The position numbers and the translations under genes are program-made. A stretch of DNA of 64,000 nt from Pseudomonas syringae (GTDB lineage Bacteria; Pseudomonadota; Gammaproteobacteria; Pseudomonadales; Pseudomonadaceae). The DNA lies in NCBI RefSeq assembly GCF_001698815.1, contig NZ_LGSI01000067.1, forward strand, positions 118,204 through 182,203, read 5' to 3'. The notes under the pieces were generated by a model. That model did no database searches and had not been told where the DNA came from. It was given only the letters and a program-made list of their open reading frames with translations. Below, piece by piece: positions 25,201-33,801 of this stretch. Numbering within the stretch: the first letter of the stretch is position 1; each line of letters opens with the position of its first letter.

Positions 25201-25860
25201 ACGGCGGAGAACTCTGTCGGTATCGGCGGCGCGTACATGTGCGTGTACGGCATGGAAGGTCCGGGGGGTTATCAGTTTGTCGGGCGTACGTTGCAGATGT
25301 GGAATCGCTATCGGGAAGTGGCGGCCTTCGATGGCAAGCCTTGGCTGCTACGCTTTTTCGATCAGATTCGCTTCTACCCGGTCAGCGCCGAAGAGCTGTT
25401 ACGCATTCGCCGGGATTTTCCGCTGGGTCGCTATCCGCTGCAAATTGAACACAGCACCTTGAACCTGGCGGACTACCAGGCGTTTTTAAGCAGTGAAGCG
25501 GAAGGCATCGCGGCCTTCCGCAGCCAGCAGCAAAGCGCATTTCAGGCCGAGCGTGAGCGCTGGATTGCCAGCGGCCAGGCCAACTTCGAAAGCGATGAAG
25601 CGGTGGCGCCGCTGACCGATGAAGCACCGCTCGGTGCCGGTGAACAAAGTATCGACAGTCACATTGCCGGGAATCTCTGGCAAGTGCAGGTGGAGGTGGG
25701 CCAACAGGTCGCCGCTGGCGATGTGTTGGTGATTCTGGAGTCGATGAAAATGGAAATCCCGCTGCTGGCGACACTCGCCGGCGTGGTTCGGGACGTGCGC
25801 GTACAACCGGGTTCGGCCGTGCGTGCGGGACAGCGAGTCGTAGTCATAGAAGCCGTTTGA
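22207..25860 (+). CDS. Guanidine carboxylase (urea carboxylase family, biotin-dependent)
   Basis: This 1217-residue biotin enzyme carboxylates guanidine with ATP and bicarbonate; many proteins of this family were named urea carboxylase. Residues 1-450 are the biotin carboxylase (LLIANRGAIACRILR, KSTAGGGGIGMRVC, FLEVNTRLQVEHGVTEQ). Residues about 460-760 are an AHS2/PxpC-like domain (TSVQDYPGRLGYWAVGVPPS) and about 803-1000 an AHS1/PxpB-like domain. The C-terminus is a biotinyl domain with the lysine in ILESMKMEIPLL. Residues about 768-798 are encoded by an inverted REP pair inserted in frame in the linker between AHS2 and AHS1. Start ATG 22207 (MFDTLLIANRG) fits the family. Confidence 0.92.
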   Translation: MFDTLLIANRGAIACRILRTLRALHVKGVAVYSEADAASLHLLEADEAHSLGEGGAAGTYLAVDKVLAIAKASGAQAIHPGYGFLSENAAFAQTCEDAGIAFVGPTPEQLRVFGLKHTARALAKQHGVPMLEGTELLDSLDTALHAAEIIGYPVMLKSTAGGGGIGMRVCRSAAELSESFEAVKRLGQNNFSDAGVFIEKYIQRARHLEVQVFGDGRGEVLALGVRDCSVQRRNQKVLEETPAPNLPEGMGEALCMAAIKLAKAVNYRSAGTVEFVFDSEDQRFYFLEVNTRLQVEHGVTEQVWGVDLVSWMVQLAAGDLPPLSELQAALRPSGHAIQARLYAEDPGRDFQPSPGLLTAVNFPAVDGKSLRIDTWVEAGCEIPPFFDPMIAKVISWAPNRERASAGLAKALSDTRLYGVETNRDYLRQIIADVPFASGQPWTRCLEGLVYHADTFEVLSGGTQTSVQDYPGRLGYWAVGVPPSGPMDSRALRQGNRLLGNAEGCAALEITMSGPSLRFNTDAVIAVTGASIPITLDGEMQLMNTALFIAAGSSLALGTIAGAGARSYLCVRSGLDVPDYLGSKSTFTLGQFGGHGGRALRAGDVLHISPLVERSAGQHIATDQLEELADVRQIRVIYGPHGAPEYFTERYMQTFFATAWEVHFNSSRTGVRLIGPKPEWVRADGGEAGLHPSNIHDNPYAIGAVDFTGDMPVILGPDGPSLGGFVCPVTIIEADLWQLGQLKAGDKVMFEAVSIQTARDIFAAGDASCRTGFSREEDLTDDANAANVTPLSRLKPVLRDDLLSPIMLDIGRDDTRLVARLSGDTHLLLEIGAPELDLVLRFRGHALMQALEAKNLHGVIDLTPGIRSLQVHYQPEQLPLQQLLEIVAGEWDAVCAAKDLQVPSRIVHLPLSWDDPACQLAIEKYMTTVRKDAPWCPSNLEFIRRINDLPNLDEVQRTVFEASYLVMGLGDVYLGAPVATPLDPRHRLVTTKYNPARTWTAENSVGIGGAYMCVYGMEGPGGYQFVGRTLQMWNRYREVAAFDGKPWLLRFFDQIRFYPVSAEELLRIRRDFPLGRYPLQIEHSTLNLADYQAFLSSEAEGIAAFRSQQQSAFQAERERWIASGQANFESDEAVAPLTDEAPLGAGEQSIDSHIAGNLWQVQVEVGQQVAAGDVLVILESMKMEIPLLATLAGVVRDVRVQPGSAVRAGQRVVVIEAV
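24509..24598. repeat. In-frame inverted REP pair within guanidine carboxylase
   Basis: The arms GTAGGACCGGTTTTAGCCGG (from 24509) and its near complement ending at 24598 enclose about 40 bases. The sequence is of the translated-REP kind: the reading frame stays open and encodes residues about 768-798 (ending PLSRLKPVLRDD). This stretch looks unlike the flanking domains and lies in a linker. Confidence 0.9.
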
Positions 25861-25896
25861 TGTGGTCTGTTCTTATCAATTTTATGGAATTTCGCC

Positions 25897-27708
25897 ATGA
25901 GCCTTGAAATCACCTTGAGCGACCTGCGCCTGGAGTCGGTCCGCGCGGCCTACCAGTCCGGCAACCTCACGCCCCGCGAGTTGATTCTTGCACTGCGGGA
26001 AAAAGCCGCTGCGCTTAACCCTGAATATCATCTATTCATTTACCTGCTTGATCCGACAGAGCTGGAGCCCTACTTCGCCGCGCTGGAAGGTCGGGACATC
26101 AACGACCTGCCGCTGTATGGCGTGCCGTTTTCGATCAAGGACAACATTGACCTGGCTGGCATTCCGACCACCGCCGCCTGCGTTGCTTACACCTATAAGC
26201 CCGAGCGCTCGGCGACCGTCGTTGAGCAACTGATTGCCCTGGGTGCGATTCCTTTGGGCAAGACCAATCTGGATCAGTTCGCCACCGGCTTGAATGGCAG
26301 TCGCTCGCCGTTCGGCGCCTGCCCCAACAGCGTGCTCAAGGAATATCCATCGGGCGGGTCAAGTTCCGGTTCGTCCCTGGCAGTCGCCCTTGGCGTCAGC
26401 AGCTTCGCACTGGGCACCGACACGGCGGGCTCGGGACGCGTGCCCGCCGCCTTGAACAATCTGGTCGGCATGAAGGCCAGCAAAGGCTTGATCTCCACGG
26501 CAGGCGTGGTTCCAGCCTGCCAGACGCTGGATTGCGTCACGACCTTCACCGCCACCGCACGGGAAGCCAGCCAATTGCTGGGCCTGGTCGCGAAACTTGA
26601 TCCACGCGACGAATACAGCCGCAGCAATCCGTCATGGAACGATGCCTCGGCCTTCGGTGCGCCGCGACCGTTCCGCTTCGGCGTGCCTCGCGCCCAGGAC
26701 CTCGAATACTTCGGTTGCCCACAAGGACCGCTGCTGTTCGGCGATGCCATCGACCGCCTGACCGCCATGGGCGGCGAAGCGGTCACTATCGATCTTTCGC
26801 CATTTCTCGAAGCCGCAGGCCTGCTCTATAACGGCCCGTGGGTTGCCGAGCGCTACAGCGTCGCTGGCGAACTGATGCAGAGCAACCCGGAAGCGGTGCT
26901 GCCGGTCATCCGCGCGGTCCTGGGCAAAGCGCCGCTGGTGACTGGCGTCGAAACGTTCAAGGCGCAGTACCGCCTGCAAGCACTCAAGGCCATCTGCGAT
27001 CGTGTCATGGAAGGCGTGGATTTTGTGGTTACGCCGAGCATCGGCCGCCCCGTCACCTCGGCGGAACTGGAAGCTGAACCCGTGCTGCGCAACTCGGAGC
27101 TGGGTTACTACACCAACTTCGTCAACCTGCTGGACTACGCCGCCGTTGCCGTGCCCAGCGCGTTCATGGACAACAGCATGCCGTGGGGCGTAACGGTGTT
27201 CGGCCGGGTATTCACCGATCAGTATTTGCTGGGCATCGCCGACGCACTGCAACGCGATACCGAATTGCCCTTGATTGGCGGGCTTGCCGGACACCTGTCC
27301 AAACCTGCCGGCACCGCGCGCAATGACATGGCCAGAATCGTGGTGTGCGGCGCGCATCTGGACGGGTTGCCGTTGAACTGGCAGCTCAAGCAACGCGGCG
27401 CGCGCCTGGTGGAAGCGACCCAAAGCTCATCGAATTATCAGCTCTATGCGTTGGCGGGCGGCCCGCCGTTTCGCCCAGGGATGGTTCGGGTCGAGCAGGA
27501 CGGCGTGGCTATCGCGGTGGAGGTCTGGGAGCTGCCGAGTCGCGAACTGGGTTCTTTCCTGACCGGCATTCCGGCACCGTTGGGCCTGGGCAAAGTGCAG
27601 CTGGCTGACGGGAGTTGGGAATGCGGATTCATCTGCGAGCCCTATGGTCTTGAAGGGGCAACCAACATCAGTCATCTGGGCGGCTGGCGCGCTTATCTGA
27701 ACGCCTGA
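25897..27708 (+). CDS. atzF: Allophanate hydrolase
   Basis: This enzyme hydrolyses allophanate to two ammonia and two CO2, the last step of guanidine breakdown. It has 603 residues. Residues 1-440 form the amidase-signature domain: the Lys in FSIKDNIDLAG, the cis-Ser in GGSSSGSSLAVALGV and the nucleophile Ser in GTDTAGSGRVPAAL are all present. Residues about 450-603 are the C-terminal AtzF-type domain (YALAGGPPFRPGMVRV), which in relatives decarboxylates the intermediate. It sits 36 bases after the carboxylase and closes the operon. Confidence 0.93.
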   Translation: MSLEITLSDLRLESVRAAYQSGNLTPRELILALREKAAALNPEYHLFIYLLDPTELEPYFAALEGRDINDLPLYGVPFSIKDNIDLAGIPTTAACVAYTYKPERSATVVEQLIALGAIPLGKTNLDQFATGLNGSRSPFGACPNSVLKEYPSGGSSSGSSLAVALGVSSFALGTDTAGSGRVPAALNNLVGMKASKGLISTAGVVPACQTLDCVTTFTATAREASQLLGLVAKLDPRDEYSRSNPSWNDASAFGAPRPFRFGVPRAQDLEYFGCPQGPLLFGDAIDRLTAMGGEAVTIDLSPFLEAAGLLYNGPWVAERYSVAGELMQSNPEAVLPVIRAVLGKAPLVTGVETFKAQYRLQALKAICDRVMEGVDFVVTPSIGRPVTSAELEAEPVLRNSELGYYTNFVNLLDYAAVAVPSAFMDNSMPWGVTVFGRVFTDQYLLGIADALQRDTELPLIGGLAGHLSKPAGTARNDMARIVVCGAHLDGLPLNWQLKQRGARLVEATQSSSNYQLYALAGGPPFRPGMVRVEQDGVAIAVEVWELPSRELGSFLTGIPAPLGLGKVQLADGSWECGFICEPYGLEGATNISHLGGWRAYLNA

Positions 27709-27749
27709 GCCAATAGATAGTTACCCGAAACAAGCAAGTGCCGAATGAC

Positions 27750-27784
27750 ATATTGGCGGGTCATTAATAGTTACCCGCCAATAT
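27750..27784 (+). promoter_or_regulatory. Hairpin covering the toxin start codon
   Basis: A perfect 12-bp inverted repeat (27750-27761 with 27773-27784, 11-base loop) includes the first two bases of the ATG at 27783. No Shine-Dalgarno sequence is visible before that ATG. The motif TAGTTACCCG also occurs directly repeated at 27718-27727 and 27769-27778. The RNA could hide the start of the toxin gene; alternatively this is a terminator-like stem of the guanidine operon. Confidence 0.55.
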
Positions 27785-30700
27785 GAAAGTAACTGAAACG
27801 CCCTCTTCGAACTCGACCGACAGCAGCCCGGCAATCGACCTGAAAAAACTCAAGGCATTGCGAAGAAGCCCTGCGACGAAACTGATCGCCAGCTCGCCTC
27901 TGCTGCTCAAGGCTTATCAACTGGACATGGATTGCCCGCCGAAGCTGGATGAGTATGTTCGCGAACAGTTGATCCAGCTGTTGCGTCGGCGTACCGCCAA
28001 GGTACTGGAACCTGACCAGCTGTTTATTCGCTTCACCCATGATGATCAACCCGCCATTGAACGTGATGGACGGGAACGCTATGCAAAAAAGATCTCCCTG
28101 ACGGAACTGGCGATTATTTCGTTCGATGTACCGGCCATGCTGGCGCTGATGAATTCCACTCTGGACGACAGGGTTCTGGATGAATCATTTCCAGAATTTA
28201 CCGCCAGCAGCGCCATGGACTTGATTCTCAACGCGCCGTTGGCAACCGGTTACGCGGCCCTGACCAGGGCTTTTTGGGCCAGGCACGAACAGACCTACTG
28301 CGCCTTGGCCAAGCTGTCGTTTCTGCATGACCTGCACGCGCGCTTTTCACGCAGAAGAGTCAGTCTGGATGGTTATCGCCTGGGCCTCGATATCCTGGGC
28401 CTGACAGCGTTTCCCGAAAATTCCGAATGCCTTGAACTACCCGCAACCGGCACGCTGTCCAGCGCCAGTATGTTGTCCCTCAACGGGCGCCGGGTTGCGG
28501 GGGCCTTTCAGCTCAAATCGCACAACACCTCACACTGTTTTATCCACCAACCGGGGAGCGCCGCCGAGCCCATCGAATACATCAGCGATGACGCGCAACG
28601 AATGACCCAGATGCTGCTTAATGCGCTGAACGAGCACGGCGGGCCGCGGGCACCCGACTCAGCCGAGGACGAGAGCGTTCTGCAGGTTGAATTGAGCATT
28701 ATCGAAGGCGATATTTTTACCGCGGTCACGACTGTGCAAAAGCAGTTATCCCTTGGTTATCTGCTGGGCGATTCAGTCAGCACTGATTGGCTCAAGCCAA
28801 TCCAGCCTGCTCTGAAACTAGTCAGCGCCGTCGATCTTTGGCAAATACGCCCGACCATCCTCCAGCGAATACCATCGCCGCTGAAAACCGCCGCGCGGCT
28901 CATGCGCAACGTAATGAAAGATGAACATGGCTTGGATATAAACCCGGACCAGGTATTTATTCGTTATGTCCGGGGTAAGTCTTTTACGCCATTGGGTAGC
29001 GCTCGCGTTCCGGTTACCCAATTCAATACGCCTGAGGGATTGCCAATCAGCCTGAGCCGGGCCCTTATAGAGAATTATCGGGTGGAACACGCCGAGGGTT
29101 ATCTGGATCATGACGCACGCACGCTGGTGTATATCGATCCCATTGAAAATGGCCACGCGGCCAATATCCAGGAACTTCCGGTCTCCCCGCAGGCCATCGA
29201 AGATCACATCCGGAAGATAGACTTCCTGCCGCTCATGACCCGCCGCGTCGAGCGATTCTGGAGCCAGCATCAGGACCGTGTCGAAGAATGTTTTAAAACC
29301 AGTTTCATGACGCAAGCCGTGCTGAGCCTAAAATCACGGCTGCTCTTCAAAAGCGGTTTGGACATTGTTGTAAAAACCCTCGAACAGCTCTACGTCAAAC
29401 CTCGCAGTGGCGCAATCGAACGGACGGTACTGGGCTTTTACCTGCAACATTCCGTATTTGAAGGCGTGCAGGAAGTCTACTGTCCAGGCCTGCTGATCCT
29501 GTCGGAACCTGGCCGACCGCATAAGGTTCTGTACCAGGCAGGCATACACAAAGCCTTCATCGAATTCGACAGCGATGAAGCCATCGATCAATACCTGAAA
29601 AAAGCTGCGAAAAACCAACAGTGGCGCAAGTCTGTCCTGAACCATGTTCCGCTGCGCCACCACCGACGGCTCACCTATATTCTGCAGATATGGGCCGGCG
29701 AGCGAGATCCCGAAGAACCGGTATCGATACTGCGTCCCTGGACCGACACGCTGTACAACCAGGATGCTCATATTGCTGCGGCCCATAAACTGTGCATCAA
29801 ACACCTGACTGTTTCGCCATTTCGCTATATGGCTGAAACCCTAAGACAGAACGGATTAATGGACGCGCAGGACGTTATCGTGACGTCCAATGAGGTGCTG
29901 CTTAAATACTGGACTCGGCAACTCAATCATCTCCAGATCCTGCTGGCGCCCATGTCCTTTTTGCTGACCCCGGCGTTGATCGCAACGCTGGCCATGGAAA
30001 TCGGTGTTGTATCACTGAACATCGCAGCGGCGAACTTGCCGGGCGCACGCTACGAAGAAAAACGGCAGGCCATGCTCGCGGCCTTGTCGTTGGGTTTTCT
30101 CCAAATGGCGCCTTACACGCCAGCGTTGCTGCACTCATTGGGCAAACTCATGAGCGCCGGCAAAATCTTGAAAGTTTCAGCCGCTGCGATCGACAAGACC
30201 CGAGGCTTTAGTTCACTGCTCAATAGGTCGATGCACACTCGCCATACCCGCCTGGAGAAATTCTTCGAGACTGACAGCCTGCTTAAAACCTGGAATATCC
30301 CCGGCCATCCGCGTTTCGCAACAGTGCCGGTCAAAATATGGAAACTGACACACAAGTTTCTTCTGTGGACATCAAACCGGGGCAAGGCGCGAACGCTGGT
30401 GGTCAGCACTCACGGCTATTACTTGCCGTGGAGCAAGAACACGCCGATCCCCAACGGCACCGAACTGCGCGTCTATGCACCTCATGGGCATGCATTGATC
30501 GATCCCTCGCTGCATCGCGTGATTCAGCAACACGTAAAACCCTTCGGCATTCTGGACAACCAGGCCAACACGCTGGTCGCGGCGCCAAACAGCCTGTCCC
30601 CTTACACCCTCACCGACAAGTTGCTGGCGGGCACATCGCAGTTGGGGAAGATCAAGAATTACAAACTCTCTAAATTCCAGTCCCCTGATGACGAGAGTTA

Positions 30701-30944
30701 CCAGTACATCAGCCATGTGGTTCGCGATTCCAATCTATCGCCGTTCAGCGGGCAACTAGTGCGTACGCCAATGGATGTACTGACGGTGAGAAAGCGCTTC
30801 GGCATGACGGATCCAACGCTGGAAGAACTATTCAAGGGTTTGTTCGAGCACGGTATTCATTACGACAAGATCCTGCTGCTGCACTGCCGATGCTCGGCGT
30901 TTCAATCAACGATTGGTACCGCGCATGTTTACCCTGCGCCATGA
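27783..30944 (+). CDS. Large DUF6543-type toxin with C-terminal Stv-like domain
   Basis: The 1053-residue product resembles Pseudomonas dermonecrotic-toxin-like proteins (DUF6543). Residues about 80-700 are the large alpha-rich region. A hydrophobic helical hairpin at about 718-755 (LAPMSFLLTPALIATLAMEI) may insert into membranes. The last 180 residues look like the Stv adhesin/effector domain: VVSTHGYYLPW, YAPHGHALIDPSL, DVLTVRKRF and KILLLHCRCSA contain its His, Asp and Cys positions. There is no N-terminal signal. GC is visibly lower than in its neighbours, suggesting transfer. No chaperone, secretion or immunity gene is next to it. Start is uncertain because no ribosome site is seen. Confidence 0.65.
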   Translation: MKVTETPSSNSTDSSPAIDLKKLKALRRSPATKLIASSPLLLKAYQLDMDCPPKLDEYVREQLIQLLRRRTAKVLEPDQLFIRFTHDDQPAIERDGRERYAKKISLTELAIISFDVPAMLALMNSTLDDRVLDESFPEFTASSAMDLILNAPLATGYAALTRAFWARHEQTYCALAKLSFLHDLHARFSRRRVSLDGYRLGLDILGLTAFPENSECLELPATGTLSSASMLSLNGRRVAGAFQLKSHNTSHCFIHQPGSAAEPIEYISDDAQRMTQMLLNALNEHGGPRAPDSAEDESVLQVELSIIEGDIFTAVTTVQKQLSLGYLLGDSVSTDWLKPIQPALKLVSAVDLWQIRPTILQRIPSPLKTAARLMRNVMKDEHGLDINPDQVFIRYVRGKSFTPLGSARVPVTQFNTPEGLPISLSRALIENYRVEHAEGYLDHDARTLVYIDPIENGHAANIQELPVSPQAIEDHIRKIDFLPLMTRRVERFWSQHQDRVEECFKTSFMTQAVLSLKSRLLFKSGLDIVVKTLEQLYVKPRSGAIERTVLGFYLQHSVFEGVQEVYCPGLLILSEPGRPHKVLYQAGIHKAFIEFDSDEAIDQYLKKAAKNQQWRKSVLNHVPLRHHRRLTYILQIWAGERDPEEPVSILRPWTDTLYNQDAHIAAAHKLCIKHLTVSPFRYMAETLRQNGLMDAQDVIVTSNEVLLKYWTRQLNHLQILLAPMSFLLTPALIATLAMEIGVVSLNIAAANLPGARYEEKRQAMLAALSLGFLQMAPYTPALLHSLGKLMSAGKILKVSAAAIDKTRGFSSLLNRSMHTRHTRLEKFFETDSLLKTWNIPGHPRFATVPVKIWKLTHKFLLWTSNRGKARTLVVSTHGYYLPWSKNTPIPNGTELRVYAPHGHALIDPSLHRVIQQHVKPFGILDNQANTLVAAPNSLSPYTLTDKLLAGTSQLGKIKNYKLSKFQSPDDESYQYISHVVRDSNLSPFSGQLVRTPMDVLTVRKRFGMTDPTLEELFKGLFEHGIHYDKILLLHCRCSAFQSTIGTAHVYPAP

Positions 30945-31063
30945 CCAAGGGTGCTGCCCATACAAAGCCGGACCACTGCCGGGCGGAACAAATTCGCGAT
31001 AGCGTGAGTAGTGGCGGCAAGCTAGCATGTAGCCCTGAATATTATCCTCTCTCCGGACACTCC

Positions 31064-32545
31064 ATGCCTTTTCGCTCCGCTATTACTTCACAACGGTCGT
31101 TGCTGGTGACGTTAGTGATTCTTTTAGGGAGCGGCTTTCTCGCCACTTCATTGCTCAGCTATTACGCGTCGCGGGCGTCTATTCGCGACAACATCATCAA
31201 CACCGAACTGCCGCTGACGTCCGACACCGTCTATTCCGAGATCCAGAAAGATCTGGTGCGCCCGGTGCTGATCTCATCGATGATGGCCCGCGATACCTTC
31301 ATGCGCGACTGGATCGTGGAAGGCGAACGCAATCCGGACCAGATGACCCGATATCTGAAAGAGGTCATGGATCATTACGGCGCCTACACCTCGTTCTTTG
31401 TTTCCAACAGCAGCTTGACGTATTACCAGGCCAAAGGCGTGCTCAAGAAAATCGACGCCCGCGAACCCCGCGACGTCTGGTATTACCGCGTCCGGGACAT
31501 GGCCTCGCCGTACGAGATCAACGTCGACCCGGACATGGCCAATAAAGACAGCCTGACCTTCTTCATCAACTACAAAGTGTTTGACTACGACAACCGCTTC
31601 ATCGGCGCAACCGGGGTCGGGCTGACGGTCGATGCCGTCATCAAATTGATCGACCGCTATCAACAGCGTTATCAGCGCAGCGTGTACTTCGTCGACACCT
31701 TCGGGCGCATCGTCCTGACCGGTGCCGAGGGTGGTCCGAATGGCGCTGCCATCGGCCAGTCGCTCAACAAGTTGCCAAGCATGAGCGAGCTGCACAAGCA
31801 ACTGCCCAAACCGCGCAGTGGCACGTATGAATACCAGTCAGAAGGTCGCGAGCACTTTCTCAACATCCGCTTCATTCCCGAACTGAACTGGTACCTGTTC
31901 GTCGACAAGCGCGAAGACACAGCGCTCACCGATATTCGCCAATCGCTGTACCTGAACCTGCTGATCTGCCTGATTGTCACGCTGGTGGTCGTGTTGCTGC
32001 TGCATCGCCTGATCAACCGCTTCAAATACAGGATTGAAACCCAGGCCACCCTCGACAGCCTGACCGGCCTGCCCAATCGGCGCGGCTTCGACCTGCTGGC
32101 GTCGAAAACCCTCAAGGACACCCAACGCGAGGCCAAGCCGCTCACGGCGATGCTGCTGGACCTGGATCACTTCAAGCAACTCAACGACAGCCATGGTCAT
32201 CTGGCGGGCGACCAGGTGCTGGCCGGATTCGCGGAGGATCTTAAAAGCTGCCTGCGCCAGTCGGACATCATTTGTCGTTGGGGCGGTGAAGAGTTCATCA
32301 TCCTGCTCAAGGGCAGCGACACCAGAAGCGCCCAACGTATTGCCGAGAAAATTCGTCTGTTGGCCGAGCAACACACCTACGTCTTCTCCGGCACACCCTT
32401 GCAAGTCACCGTCAGCGTCGGCCTGGCCGAACTGCAAGAGGATGATACATTGCAAACCCTGATCGCCCGCGCCGACCGCGCGTTGTACGCCGCCAAGCAA
32501 AATGGGCGCAATCAGGTGTTTACCGAGGAAACGGCGAGCGCATGA
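31064..32545 (+). CDS. Membrane diguanylate cyclase with periplasmic Cache-type sensor
   Basis: This 493-residue protein makes c-di-GMP. An N-terminal span (residues 12-32) and a second (about 300-322, NLLICLIVTLVVVLLLH) bracket a periplasmic dCache-like domain. The C-terminal GGDEF domain has TLDSLTGLPNRRGFD, the active motif RWGGEEFIILL and an inhibitory RxxD site (RQSD) five residues before it, so it is likely active and product-inhibited. ATG 31064 (MPFRSAITSQRS) starts just before the span; the upstream frame overlaps the toxin gene. Its stop overlaps the next gene by four bases. Confidence 0.93.
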   Translation: MPFRSAITSQRSLLVTLVILLGSGFLATSLLSYYASRASIRDNIINTELPLTSDTVYSEIQKDLVRPVLISSMMARDTFMRDWIVEGERNPDQMTRYLKEVMDHYGAYTSFFVSNSSLTYYQAKGVLKKIDAREPRDVWYYRVRDMASPYEINVDPDMANKDSLTFFINYKVFDYDNRFIGATGVGLTVDAVIKLIDRYQQRYQRSVYFVDTFGRIVLTGAEGGPNGAAIGQSLNKLPSMSELHKQLPKPRSGTYEYQSEGREHFLNIRFIPELNWYLFVDKREDTALTDIRQSLYLNLLICLIVTLVVVLLLHRLINRFKYRIETQATLDSLTGLPNRRGFDLLASKTLKDTQREAKPLTAMLLDLDHFKQLNDSHGHLAGDQVLAGFAEDLKSCLRQSDIICRWGGEEFIILLKGSDTRSAQRIAEKIRLLAEQHTYVFSGTPLQVTVSVGLAELQEDDTLQTLIARADRALYAAKQNGRNQVFTEETASA

Positions 32546-32766
32546 GCACTTCAAGCGTCGATCCGGACCGCTGCCCGGCATGCGGTTCCAGCAACCGCTG
32601 CTCCCTGGCGGACCCACGCACCGCCGATCAGGCCTGCTGGTGTTTTTCGGTGGCAATCGATCCGGCAATCATTGGGGCGCTGCCGCCAGAGGTGCGCGCC
32701 AAAGCGTGCCTGTGTCCACGCTGCGCCGGTATCGAAAACGCCACCGCTGACAAATCCGCTTCGTAG
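32542..32766 (+). CDS. Cysteine-rich CWC-domain protein
   Basis: This small protein of 74 residues has the CWC metal-binding pattern: CPACGSSNRCSLAD, ACWCFSV, and CLCPRCAG. The paired cysteines suggest a zinc-bound fold. Its function is unknown. It is coupled to the diguanylate cyclase by ATGA overlap and lies 42 bases before rsuA, an order seen in other pseudomonads. Confidence 0.85.
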   Translation: MSTSSVDPDRCPACGSSNRCSLADPRTADQACWCFSVAIDPAIIGALPPEVRAKACLCPRCAGIENATADKSAS

Positions 32767-32808
32767 ATCGCGTAACCTGTCGCCTTCCCAACTCATATTG
32801 CCAAACCC

Positions 32809-33504
32809 ATGCGTCTCGATCGTTTCCTCAGCAACCTGCCGCGCTTCAATCGCAAGGACGTACGCCTCGCTCTGGCAGGCCGACGGGTAAAGGTGGATGG
32901 TCACGTGATCAGCGATGCGCACCATGATGTGCGTGAGTTCAGCTGCGTCGAGTTTGATGGCGAAATCCTGCAGGCTGGCAAACCGGCCCGCTACTTCATG
33001 CTGCACAAGCCTCAGGGCTGCGTCAGCGCCACCGTCGACCCGCAGCACCCGACCGTCATCGACCTGCTGGACGAGCCGGATAAACACGATTTGCACATTG
33101 CCGGTCGGCTGGACTTCAACACCACCGGTCTGATGCTGATCACTAATGACGGGCAATGGTCGCGTCGGCTAACGCTGCCGCAGACCAAGTTGCCGAAGAT
33201 CTACTATGTTGAAACCGAACAGCTTATCGACGACCGCTACGTCGAGAAATTCGCCGCCGGTTTTTACTTCGCTTTCGAAGACATCACCACTCAGCCAGCC
33301 CGATTGACCCTGCTCGCCCCGCGCTCGGCCAGACTGGAAATCGTCGAGGGACGCTACCATCAGGTCAAGCGCATGTTTGGTCACTTCGATAACAAAGTGC
33401 TGCGCCTGCACCGCGAAAGCATGGCCAGCCTGAGCCTGGACCCCGGTCTAGAGCCCGGGCAGTACCGCGCGTTGCAACCTGCGGAAATCGCGGCTATCGG
33501 CTAA
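32809..33504 (+). CDS. rsuA: 16S rRNA pseudouridine(516) synthase RsuA
   Basis: The 231-residue protein has an N-terminal S4 RNA-binding domain (MRLDRFLSNLPRFNRKDVRL) and an RsuA/RluB/E/F catalytic domain. The active-site Asp lies in AGRLDFNTTGLMLITNDG, and the late motif is EGRYHQVKRMFGHFDNKVLR. RluE or RluF are alternatives, but the S4 domain and length favour RsuA. It is probably in one transcription unit with the CWC gene. Confidence 0.88.
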   Translation: MRLDRFLSNLPRFNRKDVRLALAGRRVKVDGHVISDAHHDVREFSCVEFDGEILQAGKPARYFMLHKPQGCVSATVDPQHPTVIDLLDEPDKHDLHIAGRLDFNTTGLMLITNDGQWSRRLTLPQTKLPKIYYVETEQLIDDRYVEKFAAGFYFAFEDITTQPARLTLLAPRSARLEIVEGRYHQVKRMFGHFDNKVLRLHRESMASLSLDPGLEPGQYRALQPAEIAAIG

Positions 33505-33801
33505 GCGCCTACCGCCGGGCAGACCGCGCCGTTCAATGTACGAACGGCACTTGCGGGTTTGCCTATCCCCTGCTTGAATCCAATCGTCGGTCCACATGTG
33601 ACCGATGAGTCATGAACGTATTCTAAGAAATCCTTTTGTCGACCAGAGCCCCGGCTCCCGACAAATCGCCCGCCAATAACAATACCTGTCGAACAGATAG
33701 TTTCGGATCGACCTGGGCCCCTTAAGGCGAATGCCAACCTGTCACGAAACTCGTGCAATTTCGATTGCGCGCAAAACTGTTTACGCCAGGAGACATACGA
33801 T
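33505..33801. other. rsuA-phaG intergenic region
   Basis: These 297 bases hold no convincing gene. They end in an AGGAG ribosome site for phaG. The phaG promoter should lie here, but I cannot place -35 and -10 boxes with confidence. Confidence 0.6.
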
